From: Bacteroidota bacterium
Lineage (GTDB): Bacteria > Bacteroidota > Bacteroidia > Chitinophagales > Chitinophagaceae
Assembly: GCA_020161435.1 (NCBI GenBank)
Contig: JAIUNV010000003.1
Location: 372,001 to 436,000 of the forward strand
Direction of reading: 5' to 3'
Length of the DNA: 64,000 nucleotides
Both the position numbers and the translations under genes were made by a program. This document shows positions 44,056 to 55,300 of this stretch, piece by piece. Below the pieces are notes generated by a model. It ran no database searches. It was given only the letters and a program-made list of their open reading frames with translations, and had not been told where the DNA came from. The number at the start of each line of letters is the position of its first letter. The first letter of the stretch is position 1.

Positions 44056-44919
44056 TTACAATTTATCAGACAGTAAACTTAATAATACAATCGGAAGGTA
44101 AATGTAACTACTAAACATCACCCTTCTGGCGGCGGCTACATCCATGTCTTTGTATAAGCGGATGCATTGTATCACCATGGCCACGTTGGCGGCTAACACT
44201 ATCCACATGCTAAAAACACCCGACATGCCAATTATGTTGGGCAAAAAACCCAAGGGCACCATGAGCAAAGCATAGCCAATGGCTTGAATGGCAGTATTTC
44301 TGGTGGGTTCGTTTTGATTGGGTAACAACTTAAAGCCGGCCAAATCATAATCGCGGTGAGCTACCCAGGCAATGGCCCAAAAATGCGGAAACTGCCAAAT
44401 GAACTGAATGGCAAAAAGTACCCAGCCGCCAGCAGTAAATCCATCGGCACCGGCTACCCAACCAATAAGGCAGGGAAAGGCCCCGGGGAAGGCGCCCACC
44501 AACACACTGATGGCACTTACTTTTTTGAGTGGTGTGTATACAAACCCATAAATAAACAAGCTCAACAAGGAAAGCAACGCGGCTTCGGTATTAAAAAAAT
44601 ACCACATCAGCCACACACCCACTCCACCAGACAAGGCTGCAAAAAACCAGGCTTCTTGTTTGCTCATCCGGCCAGCCGCAATGGGTCTGTTACCCGTACG
44701 TTTCATCAGCGCATCCGAGTCTTTTTCGTAAATCTGATTGATAGTATTGGCACTACCGGTGACTAATAATCCGGCAATGGTGAGGAGCATCACCATTTTA
44801 AAATTGAAATCAATATTGGGTGCCAGCAAGTAACTGATCACACTGGAAAAGACCACCGTAATATTCAGGGTGAACTTAATCAGCTGCAGGTAGTCTTTTA
44901 CTTTGGTAGTGATAGCCAT
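44056..44919 (-). CDS. ctaB: Protoheme IX farnesyltransferase (haem O synthase) CtaB
   Basis: CtaB adds a farnesyl group to haem B to make haem O, precursor of the haem A used by the oxidase. The 287-residue UbiA-family membrane enzyme has the polyprenyl-diphosphate site NQIYEKDSDALMKRT, RPIAAGRMS, and the second Asp-rich loop near HRDYDLAGFKLLP. About nine helices. ATG at 44919 starts the family region (TKVKDYLQLIKF). It follows a strong terminator and its own promoter-like box. Confidence 0.92.
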   Translation of the reverse strand: MAITTKVKDYLQLIKFTLNITVVFSSVISYLLAPNIDFNFKMVMLLTIAGLLVTGSANTINQIYEKDSDALMKRTGNRPIAAGRMSKQEAWFFAALSGGVGVWLMWYFFNTEAALLSLLSLFIYGFVYTPLKKVSAISVLVGAFPGAFPCLIGWVAGADGFTAGGWVLFAIQFIWQFPHFWAIAWVAHRDYDLAGFKLLPNQNEPTRNTAIQAIGYALLMVPLGFLPNIIGMSGVFSMWIVLAANVAMVIQCIRLYKDMDVAAARRVMFSSYIYLPIVLLSLLSDKL

Positions 44920-44934
44920 GTTGTAATTGAGCCG

Positions 44935-44942
44935 CAAATGTA
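44935..44942 (-). promoter_or_regulatory. Candidate -7 box of ctaB
   Basis: TACATTTG on the minus strand, perfect TAnnTTTG, 15 nt before the ctaB ATG and just downstream of the coxA terminator; it would restart transcription for ctaB to DUF420. Confidence 0.5.
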
Positions 44943-44947
44943 TTGGC

Positions 44948-44983
44948 AAAAAAACAGCCCCGCTTGATACGGGGCTGTTTTTT
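44948..44983 (-). terminator. Strong terminator between coxA and ctaB
   Basis: A7-CAGCCCC and GGGGCTG-T6 form a stem of up to 13 bp with a 9-nt loop; T-runs on both strands. It lies 22 bp downstream of the coxA stop. Confidence 0.88.
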
Positions 44984-45004
44984 CAATTATTTCTCAATCA
45001 TTCA

Positions 45005-46813
45005 TTAATGATGTGTTGATTCATCTTTACCAACGGGCTCGGTTTGAGGAATGAAATCCACTCCATCTTTACCGTAGTCGTACGCCCAACGGTGTACTTC
45101 AGGAATTTCACCAGGCCAGTTGCCGTGTCCGGCATTGATAGGTGTAGTCCACTCCAGGGTATTCGATTCCCAAGGGTTTTGAACCAACATTTTACGGCCT
45201 TTGAAAATGCTGTAGAAAAAGTTGAATACAAATACCAACTGCAACAAGAAGCTAATAATAGCAGCAATGGTAATCAACTCATTAAGTTCGCCGAACTGCT
45301 TGAATGATTGCCACTGGCTGTAATCGTAGTAACGGCGAGGCATACCAGCCAAACCTTCGTAGTGCATTGGCCAGAAGATAACGTAGGCGCAAATTAACGT
45401 GCCCCAGAAATGAATGTACCCTAAGGTGTTATTCATAAAGCGGCCAAACATTTTAGGGAACCAGTGGTACACACCGGCAAACATGCCAAAGAAGCTGGCC
45501 ACACCCATTACAATGTGAAAGTGGGCAATTACGAAGTATGTATCGTGCAAGTGGATGTCCAAAGCAGAGTTGCCCAGGAAAATACCTGTAAGACCGCCAC
45601 TAATGAACAGGCTTACAAAGCCCAGTGCAAACAGCATAGCAGGAGTAAACCTGATATTACCACGCCAGATAGTCGTCAGCCAGTTGAACACCTTGATAGC
45701 AGAAGGAACGGCAATCAACAAGGTTAACAGCACGAAGAAAGCACCGAGGAATGGATTCAGACCGGTAACAAACATGTGGTGAGCCCATACCAAGAAAGCC
45801 AGAATAGCAATAGCAAACATAGAACCGACCATGGCCATATAACCAAAGATGGGTTTACGTGCATTGGTACTCATAATTTCTGAGGCCATACCCATGGCTG
45901 GCAACAGAATGATGTATACTTCGGGGTGACCGAGGAACCAGAACAAGTGCTGATACAAAATGGCAGAACCGCCTTCGTTAGGCAATGCCGTTTGTGTAGA
46001 CTGCACATAAATTTCGCTCAGGTAGAAGCTGGTGCCGAGGTTACGGTCGAACAACAGGAGAATGAAACCACTGAACAATACAGGGAAGCTCAATACACCC
46101 AATACGGCTGTAAAGAAGAAAGCCCAGATAGTCAAAGGCAAACGAGTCATGCTCATACCCTTTGTACGCATGTTCAAAATAGTGGCAATGTAGTTAAGAC
46201 TACCCAGCAACGAAGACACCACAAAAAGGGCCATTGCTGTAATCCAGAGGTCAACACCCAACTTAGAACCTGGGCTCATATCTCCAACAGCACTCAATGG
46301 TGGGTAAGCTGTCCAACCGCCGCTGAATGGTCCTGTTTGGATGAAGAGAGATGAAATCATCACTATACTAGCACCAAAAAAGAACCAGTAGCTAAGCATG
46401 TTCAGCATTGGGCTGGCCATGTCACGGGCACCTATTTGCAAAGGAATGAGCAGGTTTGAAAAAGTACCACTCAAACCGGCAGTCAACACAAAGAATACGA
46501 GAACCGTACCGTGCATGGTAACCAGTGCGTAGTAAAACTCTTGCTTAATGCGTCCACCTTCTGCCCAACGGCCAAGAATGTCTTCCAGCCATGGGAAAGT
46601 AGATTCTGGATAACCAAGTTGCAAACGGAAGAAAACAGAAAACAATCCTCCGATGATGGCCCAAACAATACCGGTAATCAGGAATTGTTTGGAAATGGTT
46701 TTGTGATCCATGCTGAAGATATACTTCGACACAAATCCCTGCTCATGATGATCATGATGGGCAGTTTCGTGAGCTCCGTGGGCTACAGTCGGATTCAACA
46801 CTAATTCGCTCAT
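45005..46813 (-). CDS. coxA: Cytochrome c oxidase subunit I
   Basis: The 602-residue catalytic subunit of an aa3-type oxidase. HPEVYIILLPAMG holds the CuB His cross-linked to Tyr and the D-channel Glu; HHMFVTG gives the other two CuB histidines; HDTYFVIAHFHIV the haem a3 and a ligands. ARDMASPMLNMLSYW is the D-channel entrance. Twelve helices are expected. It reduces O2 to water while pumping protons. It follows coxB and ends at a strong terminator. Confidence 0.96.
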   Translation of the reverse strand: MSELVLNPTVAHGAHETAHHDHHEQGFVSKYIFSMDHKTISKQFLITGIVWAIIGGLFSVFFRLQLGYPESTFPWLEDILGRWAEGGRIKQEFYYALVTMHGTVLVFFVLTAGLSGTFSNLLIPLQIGARDMASPMLNMLSYWFFFGASIVMISSLFIQTGPFSGGWTAYPPLSAVGDMSPGSKLGVDLWITAMALFVVSSLLGSLNYIATILNMRTKGMSMTRLPLTIWAFFFTAVLGVLSFPVLFSGFILLLFDRNLGTSFYLSEIYVQSTQTALPNEGGSAILYQHLFWFLGHPEVYIILLPAMGMASEIMSTNARKPIFGYMAMVGSMFAIAILAFLVWAHHMFVTGLNPFLGAFFVLLTLLIAVPSAIKVFNWLTTIWRGNIRFTPAMLFALGFVSLFISGGLTGIFLGNSALDIHLHDTYFVIAHFHIVMGVASFFGMFAGVYHWFPKMFGRFMNNTLGYIHFWGTLICAYVIFWPMHYEGLAGMPRRYYDYSQWQSFKQFGELNELITIAAIISFLLQLVFVFNFFYSIFKGRKMLVQNPWESNTLEWTTPINAGHGNWPGEIPEVHRWAYDYGKDGVDFIPQTEPVGKDESTHH

Positions 46814-46861
46814 AATTCGATGCTTCTGTTATGGATTTAACGGACAATACCGTAGAATGGT

Positions 46862-47941
46862 TTAAATTTTAGGCTTAGCAACTGTTGTAACAACAGCTGC
46901 GGTTGCAGGCTTACTTGAGTCGGCTGCGGCAACTGGTGCAGCTTGGTTTGAGGGGTCTTTGTCAGGATTTGCTGCGAAATAAAGTGGCTTCAGTTTGGCC
47001 ATTTCTACGTCGAACTCTTCTTGAGATACCACTTTAATAACACCACGCATGGCGTAATGGCTGGCGCCGCACAACTGATCGCATACAATTTCGTATTCGA
47101 AATCAGGATTGCCGGTTTTGGTGCGCATTTCTTCGGTGGTGATAGTTGGTGTAAACCAAAGTGTGGTAGGAATACCTGGAACAGCATCCATTTTCAAACG
47201 AAAGTGAGGCAATCCCACATTATGAATCACATCCTTGCTGCCAATCACAATTTTAACGGGCTTACCTTTTACCAGGTACATTACAGAAGGACTTACGTCG
47301 TCGTGATTGGCCTTATCTGACCAGTCCTGTCCGAGGCTGTTATTATTAGTGGCATCAATCAACTTGTAGTTCTTTTTACCCAATACACCATCGGTACCCG
47401 GGTAGCGATAAGTCCAACCAAACTGCTGACCAGTGATTTCAACCAGCATAGATTCTTTGGGAGCATCGCCGGTAATCAGAAACCAGTGGCGCAGTCCGAA
47501 TACTACGAGGATGGTTAAGGTGATAGCTGGAACGATTGTCCAAATCATTTCCAGCTTGTTATTGTGCGGAAAGTAAAATGCTTTGCGGCCTTCTTTTTCC
47601 TGATACTTAAAGCTGAACCAAAACAACAATATTTGTGTGATGACAAACACGACACCTGTTACGGCAATCGTAATCAACATCATGGTATCAATAGCTTCTC
47701 CTTCGGCAGACGCAGAACCCTGAGCAAACAAGGTTTGAGGAGCTAATTTTTCATTGCACCAATAGGCACCAATGAGGCCGAGCACCATAAAGGCCAGCAT
47801 CAGAAAGGCATTCACACGATTGCTTTGCTCACGTGCTTTTTTCTCGCCCTTCAATACGCTTACATACTCACTTGCTTTGGCTATCTGAAAGATAACCAGC
47901 AAAACCATGGCAACGACCAGCAACAACAACCAAATGTTCAT
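46862..47941 (-). CDS. coxB: Cytochrome c oxidase subunit II
   Basis: A 359-residue subunit II with an N-terminal anchor (about 2-20), two more membrane helices (about 48-67, 88-110) and a C-terminal cupredoxin domain. The CuA ligands are in CDQLCGASHYAMRG (two Cys, His, Met) plus the earlier His in VIHNVGLPHFRL. No cytochrome c domain is fused at the C terminus, so electrons must come from a separate cytochrome, probably ActE or the N-terminal haem module of ActA. Downstream of a promoter-like box. Confidence 0.94.
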   Translation of the reverse strand: MNIWLLLLVVAMVLLVIFQIAKASEYVSVLKGEKKAREQSNRVNAFLMLAFMVLGLIGAYWCNEKLAPQTLFAQGSASAEGEAIDTMMLITIAVTGVVFVITQILLFWFSFKYQEKEGRKAFYFPHNNKLEMIWTIVPAITLTILVVFGLRHWFLITGDAPKESMLVEITGQQFGWTYRYPGTDGVLGKKNYKLIDATNNNSLGQDWSDKANHDDVSPSVMYLVKGKPVKIVIGSKDVIHNVGLPHFRLKMDAVPGIPTTLWFTPTITTEEMRTKTGNPDFEYEIVCDQLCGASHYAMRGVIKVVSQEEFDVEMAKLKPLYFAANPDKDPSNQAAPVAAADSSKPATAAVVTTVAKPKI

Positions 47942-47966
47942 AATATTAGTGGCTTATGATTGATTC

Positions 47967-47974
47967 CAAAAATA
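47967..47974 (-). promoter_or_regulatory. Candidate -7 box of coxB
   Basis: TATTTTTG on the minus strand, perfect TAnnTTTG, 26 nt before the coxB ATG, with GTTG 16 bp upstream in place of TTTG. A small hairpin (CAACAA/TTGTTG, 47991-48007) lies before it. Confidence 0.45.
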
Positions 47975-48044
47975 ATATCCCAATGCTTTGCAACAACTCT
48001 TTTGTTGAAGTCGCAAGGCGCTAAATCTTTACTAACTATCCAAA

Positions 48045-49274
48045 TTAGGTGTGGTGTATTACACTTTCTTTCAGGAAAGGATGGTGCATAGGTACCAGCG
48101 GAGCTTTTTCCAACGCACGGCCTACAAACCAGATAATCATTCCTACATAGCCAATGGCTATACCCAGTTCAAACCAACCTATGCTGGCATGATCACCCAG
48201 TGGTTTTGGCATCACCATCAGGTAGAAATCAACCCAGTGGCCAATAATGATGAGGATAGCCATGAAGCTTACAATGGTATAGTTACGCTTGGCTCCGGCT
48301 TTCATCAAAACAAGGAGCGGGCTCAAAAAGTTGAGTGCCAGATTAAGGTAAAACAGACCACGGTACTCACCCCAAACACGGGCTTTGAAGTATTCAGTTT
48401 CCTCAGGAATATTGGCGTACCAGATAAGCATGTACTGGCTAAACCACAGGTACGTCCAGAACACAGAAAACGCAAACATGAACTTGGCAATGTCGTGCAG
48501 GTGCTCTTCGGAAGTGTAAGGCAAATGGCCTTGATTTTTGAGATAAATAACAAACAAGGCTATCAATGCCATGCCTGCCACAAATGATGAAGCAAAAGTG
48601 TACCAGCTGTACATGGTGCTGTACCAATGTGCATCAATACTCATGAGCCACAACCACGGAATGGAAGAAGCAACCGTCAATGCAAAAAGAACAATGTAAA
48701 AAGAGGCATGAACGGTATTCTTGAAAATCCATTTTTTACCTTCTTCTACTGTAAATGGTTGAACGTCTGCTTCGCGGCTGATGCGACGCATGTTCCATCC
48801 CAGGAAAATCCATCCGCCAATAGTAATAGCCGACCAAATGGTGAAGAATGTAGGATTGAGGAAGCCGCTTTTGCCAGACAAGATTTTGTCGTTGGCAACT
48901 GCTTCGGTATCTAACCAATGGTATATATGGTGTTGGTGACCAAACACCAATCCCATCAGTACTATAAAGGCCAAAATACCAAACGGAATAACTACTACAG
49001 AAATGGCTTCTACTACACGTCGGAATGATTGAGTCCAGCCAGCCCAAGCCAGCGTAGTAGCGCACAAAAAGAACATGGCAGCATTTACTACCAATAACCA
49101 GTACACACTGTTTTGCAGCAATACCGCCCAAAAGCGGGTGCTGGCATGCTCGTCTTTACTCAAACCCAAAAAGGCAATACCTGCAGCCAATGCTACTGCA
49201 CCTATAGCAGTAAGCACCATGCCCCATTTTTTCATGCCGGCGGGTTGTACAAATTGGTTACTATATGAAGCCAT
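48045..49274 (-). CDS. actF: Alternative complex III subunit ActF
   Basis: A 409-residue membrane protein with about ten helices, one of the two quinone-domain subunits of alternative complex III, related to ActC/NrfD. SSIPWLWLMSIDAHWYSTMYSW and FWTYLWFSQYMLIWYANIPEE are its typical blocks. It lacks cofactors; together with ActC it probably forms proton paths. Last of the act genes before coxB. Confidence 0.9.
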   Translation of the reverse strand: MASYSNQFVQPAGMKKWGMVLTAIGAVALAAGIAFLGLSKDEHASTRFWAVLLQNSVYWLLVVNAAMFFLCATTLAWAGWTQSFRRVVEAISVVVIPFGILAFIVLMGLVFGHQHHIYHWLDTEAVANDKILSGKSGFLNPTFFTIWSAITIGGWIFLGWNMRRISREADVQPFTVEEGKKWIFKNTVHASFYIVLFALTVASSIPWLWLMSIDAHWYSTMYSWYTFASSFVAGMALIALFVIYLKNQGHLPYTSEEHLHDIAKFMFAFSVFWTYLWFSQYMLIWYANIPEETEYFKARVWGEYRGLFYLNLALNFLSPLLVLMKAGAKRNYTIVSFMAILIIIGHWVDFYLMVMPKPLGDHASIGWFELGIAIGYVGMIIWFVGRALEKAPLVPMHHPFLKESVIHHT

Positions 49275-49320
49275 TCTAAAAAAATTATCGGTTAATACTA
49301 TGGGCAGTTTCCTGGTAAAA

Positions 49321-49974
49321 TTACTTGGTAGCTTTTGTGCTGTCGGCTACTACGGCAGCTGTGGCAGCGGGTGCAGCGGCAGCTGCTACTTTACCTTGCT
49401 TCAGCTTAATGTAGTGAATGATATCCCAGCGTTGCTTTGGCGTAAGCTGTGAAGCATAAGCACCCATCAGGTTACGGCCATAAGTAATACTGTAAAACAT
49501 GGTTCCGGCAGTCATGGCTTCATACTTCGCATCGCCTACTAATGTGGCAGGTTTTGCGGGGTATGGGCCTTCGCCGCCTTTCCACAACGGACCATTACCA
49601 TCTAGCTTTTCGCCGTGGCAAATGCCGCAGTTGATCAGGTATTGACGCTCAGCTTCCTTCAGCTCATCGGCATTCAGCGATGTCACCGGGTTTTCAACCA
49701 AACGACTGGCAAAATAATTGGCAGTATCGCCATTGGCATCTTTTGCCAAATGGTACACATAGGTTTCACCTTTACTTACAGTGCCAGCTACAGGCTGGTT
49801 GTTGTAATTGATGTTTTTGTCTTTCAGGTTGCTGTGGTCGGCGTAAGTTTCGTAAGCACGGCTATTGGCCATGTCGGGCATGTAAATGCTTCCCGGTTTA
49901 CGCTTCACTTCGCTGCTACATGCCACTATCAACAGTGCAGATACGGCAGTGAGTAGGATAGAAAGTTTTTTCAT
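49321..49974 (-). CDS. actE: Alternative complex III cytochrome c subunit ActE
   Basis: A 217-residue lipoprotein (signal with VACSSE) carrying one c-type haem: CGICHGEKLDG, with the Met ligand in RNLMGAYASQL. An Ala-rich tail follows. It probably carries electrons from ActA to the CuA site of CoxB or exchanges with soluble cytochromes. Spaced 46 bp from actF and 36 bp from actD. Confidence 0.9.
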   Translation of the reverse strand: MKKLSILLTAVSALLIVACSSEVKRKPGSIYMPDMANSRAYETYADHSNLKDKNINYNNQPVAGTVSKGETYVYHLAKDANGDTANYFASRLVENPVTSLNADELKEAERQYLINCGICHGEKLDGNGPLWKGGEGPYPAKPATLVGDAKYEAMTAGTMFYSITYGRNLMGAYASQLTPKQRWDIIHYIKLKQGKVAAAAAPAATAAVVADSTKATK

Positions 49975-50010
49975 TTCGAAATATTCAGTATTCGTTGATG
50001 CTAATATGGA

Positions 50011-50604
50011 TTAGTGTGCCACTTTAACCTGTGATTCGTCGTACAACTTTTGCTCTTTGTCGTAAGTGCCAAACCACCAGCCTGCTTCTGCAATTTGTGT
50101 GTGAACTTCATGAGCACCTGCGGCATTCAGCAGTGCAGTAGCTTCTGCTTCAGTTGTTTCGCTGGTGCATTCAATCACCATTACAAACTTGTCGTCGGTA
50201 GCTCTTGCATCAAAGTGATGCTTTTTTACACCCGGTGCCAACTGGCACAAGTAGCAAAAAGTAAGTACCATACCTACCGCTGCACACAGTACTGTAAATT
50301 CGAATGTAACGGGCACAAATGCTGGCAGGGGCAGGTGAGGCTTACCGCCAATGTTCAAAGGCCAGTCGCTGGTAAATACCCAGCTCATGAAACTCAATGC
50401 AATGGTAGTACCTGTGATGCCGTAAATGAAGCCTGCTGTATGCAAGCTGGTTTCACGCAGGCCCATCACTTTATCCAATCCATGAATCGGGAATGGCGTG
50501 TACACATCGTGAATACGAAAGCCTGCTTTGCGCACCTGCTTCACGGCAGGAAAAAGCACTTTCTCATCATCGAACAGTCCTACAACAAATTTTCTTACGT
50601 CCAT
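50011..50604 (-). CDS. actD: Alternative complex III subunit ActD (DUF3341)
   Basis: A 197-residue protein with two transmembrane helices (about 59-78, 100-122) and a cytoplasmic ferredoxin-like C terminus (KFVMVIECTSET). The N-terminal VVGLFDDEKVLFPAVKQVR and IHDVYTPFPIHGLD are the marks of DUF3341/ActD. Contributes to the membrane core of the complex. Confidence 0.9.
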   Translation of the reverse strand: MDVRKFVVGLFDDEKVLFPAVKQVRKAGFRIHDVYTPFPIHGLDKVMGLRETSLHTAGFIYGITGTTIALSFMSWVFTSDWPLNIGGKPHLPLPAFVPVTFEFTVLCAAVGMVLTFCYLCQLAPGVKKHHFDARATDDKFVMVIECTSETTEAEATALLNAAGAHEVHTQIAEAGWWFGTYDKEQKLYDESQVKVAH

Positions 50605-50712
50605 ATCATTTAGTTTGACTACCGACGACCGCTATCGGACCACGGTAGTATAATTCAATTTTTGTTTGCCGGACTAAATCGGTGGTCTGAGGTCATTAGT
50701 CCTGTGTCTTCG

Positions 50713-52161
50713 CTAATGCGCCATGGCATGTTCAAACTCTTCGAGGCTCTTCTTCTCCAGTTCTGGTTGGTCGCCTTGCTGCTTGTAGCTATCGCCATTC
50801 TTTTTCAGGATGTGCTTGATTTCTGCTACTGCAATTACAGGGAACCATTTTGCAAACAGGAAATAGCAAGTAAAGAACAAGCCGAACGTACCGAGGTAGA
50901 AACCAATTTCCCAAATAGTGGGGCTGTAGTAGTAACTCCAGCTCGATGGTACATAGTCACGATACAAAGAGGTTACGATGATTACGAAACGTTCGAACCA
51001 CATACCGATGTTTACGATGATACTCATGAAGAAAGTAACGGTGATGTTGCGACGCAATTTTTTGAACCAAAAGATCTGCGGGCTCAGTACGTTACAAGCC
51101 ATCATACCCCAGTAGCTCCAACCATAAGGGCTGAACAGGTTGGCACGGCTGTACCAGAATGTGTATCCTTCGTATGGGTTTTGGCTATACCAGGCCATGA
51201 ACAGTTCGGTGAGGTAAGCCACACCCACAATAGAACCTGTCAGTACAATTACCTTGTTCATTACTTCAATGTGCTCCATGGTAATGTACTCCTGCAGGTT
51301 AAGCACCTTACGGGTAATAATCATGAGGGTTTGCACCATGGCGAAACCCGAGAACACCGCACCAGCCACAAAGTAAGGCGGGAAGATGGTGGTATGCCAA
51401 CCAGGAATAACAGAAGTGGCGAAGTCAAAAGATACGATGGTGTGTACAGAAAGTACCAGTGGAGTACTCAAACCTGCCAATACCAATGAAAGGCTTTCGT
51501 GACGCTGCCAGTGCTTTGTACTACCCGTCCAACCGAAGGCGGCAATACCATAAAAACGCTTGCGCCATTTCAGTTTGGCACGGTCACGTACAGTGGCTAA
51601 ATCGGGCAGCAAACCTGCGTACCAAAACAACAATGAAACTGTGAAATACGTAGAAATCGCAAATACGTCCCAAAGCAACGGAGAGGTAAAGTTTACCCAG
51701 AGTGGTCCGCGACTGTTGGGGTAAGGCAGTACAAAGAAGGCCATCCAAACCCGACCCATGTGGAAGATGGGGAACTGGCCAGCACACATTACCGCAAAGA
51801 TGGTCATGGCTTCTGCAGCACGGTTTACACCCGTACGCCAGCCCTGGCGGAAAAGTAACAAGATGGCCGAGATCAATGTACCGGCGTGACCAATACCTAC
51901 CCACCATACAAAGTTGGTAATGTCCCAACCCCAACCGATGGTTTTGTTCAGGTTCCACTGGCCAATACCATAGGTTACTTCGCGGTATACACTGTACACA
52001 CCAAACAACAGCAACCCTACAGAGATGGCAAAACCAATCTTCCACAACCGTGAGGGAGTGGTCTCAATAGGCCTGATGATGTCTTCAGTTACCTGATGGT
52101 AAGTTTTTGAACCATCCACCAAGGGAGGCCTTACGGCACTTTCGTACTTAATTACAGACAT
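50713..52161 (-). CDS. actC: Alternative complex III subunit ActC (NrfD-like)
   Basis: A 482-residue polysulfide-reductase NrfD family subunit with about ten helices. It provides the menaquinol-oxidising site close to the Fe-S cluster of ActB; SVHTIVSFDFATSVIPGWHTT and EHIEVMNKVIVLTGSIVG are conserved regions. The gene sits 140 bp downstream of actB. The C-terminal extension (about 445-482) is charged and cytoplasmic. Confidence 0.92.
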   Translation of the reverse strand: MSVIKYESAVRPPLVDGSKTYHQVTEDIIRPIETTPSRLWKIGFAISVGLLLFGVYSVYREVTYGIGQWNLNKTIGWGWDITNFVWWVGIGHAGTLISAILLLFRQGWRTGVNRAAEAMTIFAVMCAGQFPIFHMGRVWMAFFVLPYPNSRGPLWVNFTSPLLWDVFAISTYFTVSLLFWYAGLLPDLATVRDRAKLKWRKRFYGIAAFGWTGSTKHWQRHESLSLVLAGLSTPLVLSVHTIVSFDFATSVIPGWHTTIFPPYFVAGAVFSGFAMVQTLMIITRKVLNLQEYITMEHIEVMNKVIVLTGSIVGVAYLTELFMAWYSQNPYEGYTFWYSRANLFSPYGWSYWGMMACNVLSPQIFWFKKLRRNITVTFFMSIIVNIGMWFERFVIIVTSLYRDYVPSSWSYYYSPTIWEIGFYLGTFGLFFTCYFLFAKWFPVIAVAEIKHILKKNGDSYKQQGDQPELEKKSLEEFEHAMAH

Positions 52162-52301
52162 ATTCGCTTCGCTTTTGGCAATCGGCTTTCGCCGTATGCT
52201 TTTGTTCTTTTATTCTTTTTTGTCACCAGCAGCAGTTCCCTGATGGCGCTGCGTTGTGTCACTCACTTGTACTTTCTAATCTCCGGGCAGCTTTTCCCGC
52301 A

Positions 52302-55300
52302 TTAATGTGCAGCTTCTTCAGCAGGCTTATGCGCTGCAGCCACTTCCATTACTTCGTCTGTGTTCCGGATTTTTGCCATGTAGTTTACGTTGGGCAATAC
52401 GTGAATTTGCTCCAATGCATAGTACATACGCAACGGGCTATGGTCACGCATGTTACGCACTACACTGTTCTTATCGTTGCTGTCACCAAATTCAATGGCA
52501 TTGGTTGGGCAGGCACTCTGGCAAGCAGTTTTTACTTCACCATCCTTAATGGGGCGGCTTTGCTTCTTCGCTTCGAGCTTACCAGCCTGCAGGCGCTGTA
52601 CGCAGAAAGAACATTTTTCGATCACACCACGGCTACGTACAGTTACGTCCGGGTTCAGTACCATGCGGTACAAATCATCGTTCATTTCCAGTGTTACATC
52701 GCTTACATGACCTACCTGGTTGTCAGCAAAGCTGTCAGCACCAGTGTAATCAGCCCAGTTGAAGCGACGTACTTTATACGGACAGTTGTTGGCGCAATAA
52801 CGGGTACCAATACAACGGTTGTACGTCATTTGGTTGAGACCTTCGCTGCTGTGGTTGGTAGCTGCCACCGGACATACGTTTTCGCAAGGAGCGTTGTCGC
52901 AGTGCTGGCACATCATCGGCATAAATATCACGTCCTTCACATCATCGGGGTTGGCCGCATCGCTTACAAAGTAGCGGTCAATACGAATCCAGTGCATGTC
53001 GTGTCCACGCAGTACTTCAGTTTTACCTACAACGGGCACGTTGTTTTCAGCATTACAAGCTACCACACAAGCACCGCAACCGGTACAGGTGTTCAGGTCT
53101 ATGCTCATACCCCAGTGTACCCCCGGGCGGTCGTTCAGGCGAGGGTCGTACAGAGAACCTTCGTTGCGATAGTCGCCGGTTTTGCTGGCGTAGTCGTGCA
53201 CCAGCATATCTCTTTGAGCCTTGAAAAGCTCAGGATGTTTTTTGAATGTAGCCAGTGAGGTTTCCTTCACCACTTCCATACGACCTTCGTAGGAGTTGTG
53301 GGTTTGGTTTTGAGCTACTTCGTACAGTTCATCAGTAGCAGTTACGGTGGCATCGTAAGCAGCGTAAGTCACTACACCATTGGCTATAGTCGCCAGTGGG
53401 TAAGCATTTTGACCGGCGCCTTTTACTGCTACACCTACGTTTTCGCTGCGGCCGTAACCTACAGCAATACCGATAGTATTTTTCTGCGTACCGGGAACGA
53501 TAATTACCGGCAGCTTCATTTCCTTACCGTTTACCTTAATGGCAATAACGGGTTTCTTCGGATTTACTTCGTACCTGTCAGCGTCGCCATTTTTTGTCAG
53601 GTCGATGCCCAACAATTCTTTGGCAGCAGCAGCAGAAATAGTAGCGTAGTTATCCCAGGTAGCTTTCGTTACAGGGTCAGGCATTTCTTGCAACCATGGG
53701 TTGCTGGCTTGTGCACCCGAACCAATGGCTGTTTTTTCGTATAGCACCACTTCCCAGGTACCTGCTTTTGCAGGAGTACCAGCGGCTGCAACTGCAGCAG
53801 CTACACCGGCACCGTTGAATGTACCAGCAGCAACAGTTGCTTCCGCTGGAACCACTACACCGTCACGCAGTGCAGCATCCCAATTTTCCTGACTACCCAG
53901 CTTGGTCATCCAGTAGGCTTTCAGGTAGTTGGCGTATTCGGTGGTTGCATTACCGCTCCACTTCAACAGGTTGTCTTGCCAGTTGCGTGTTTTGAAAAGC
54001 GGAGCAATAGTGGGCTGAATGAAAGAGTAGTAACCAGATTTTGGTTCGGCATCACCCCAACTTTCGAGGTAGTGATGATCGGGAACCACGTATTTGCAGA
54101 GCTCGGTTGTTTCATCCAAACGGGTGTTGAAAGAAACGGTGAGTATTACTGCAGCCAGTGCCTTTTTGAAGGCTTCGGCTTTGGCGTAGGTATAAGCAGG
54201 GTTAGCACCGGCTATCAGCAGGGCGCCTACTTTACCGGCACTCATATCGGCCAACAGGGTTTCGAAATCAGCATCCACACCTTGACGGTAGTTGCTGGTT
54301 ACAGCCCAGTTGATGGTTTTACCATTGGCACCAATGGCCTCGTTAATAGCATTTACAATCAGCTGAACGTTGCTGTCGTTGCTACCGCTTACCACCAGTG
54401 CAGCACCGCCGGCAGCTTTCAGGTCCGCAGCAGCTTTACTAAGGCCGGCTTTCAGTTTGGCATCGGCTACGTTTACAGCACCACCGGTTACGGCAGCCAG
54501 CAAGGCAGCTGCTACCACACCAGCTTCAGAGGGTTTGTGGGTAAAGCGTTCGTCGGCATTGGCACCCGTCATGCTCATGATGCTTTCGAACTGATAGTGC
54601 TTGCTCAGTGTAGGATTTTTTTCGTCGATTTTGCGGCCTTTAGAATATTGCTTGGCAAACTCTACAGGGCTAAGCCAGGTACCGAGGAAGTCGGCGCCGA
54701 GGCTTACAATCACTTTCGCATTGTCGAAGTGATAAGAAGGAATGGCACGTTTGCCATAAGCCGCTTCGTTGGCCAGCAGCATACCGCTGTAGCTTACGGC
54801 ATCGTAAGTTACGTGGCGGCTACCGGGAAACTTAGCGAGGAACTCCCCTACAAGTTGCTTGGTAGAAGGAGAAGTAATGGTAGAAGTCAGCAGCACTACA
54901 GGAGCACCGTTCAACTTCGCCATTTCATCAGCAATCATTTTATCAAATGCATCGAACGTAGATACTTCTACGAGCTTGCCTTCTTTAATTTGAGCGGGGA
55001 AACGCAGACGCTTGGTGTCGTACATATCCAGCACAGAAGCCTGTGCACGGGCACTGGTACCGCCTTGGAAAATGGGGCTCAGGTCGTTGCCTTCAATTTT
55101 GATGGGACGGCCGTCACGCACCTTGGCTACCACACTTACCACATCGCCATCTTGTACATAGGTGGTGGCGTAGTAATTGGCCACACCAGGAATTACATTG
55201 TCTGGCTTGCTGACAAACGGAATGGCTTTTTTCACCGGCATTTCGCAACTGGCGGCTACCGTAGCAGCAACAGTGCTAAATCCGAGGTATTTCAAGAAGT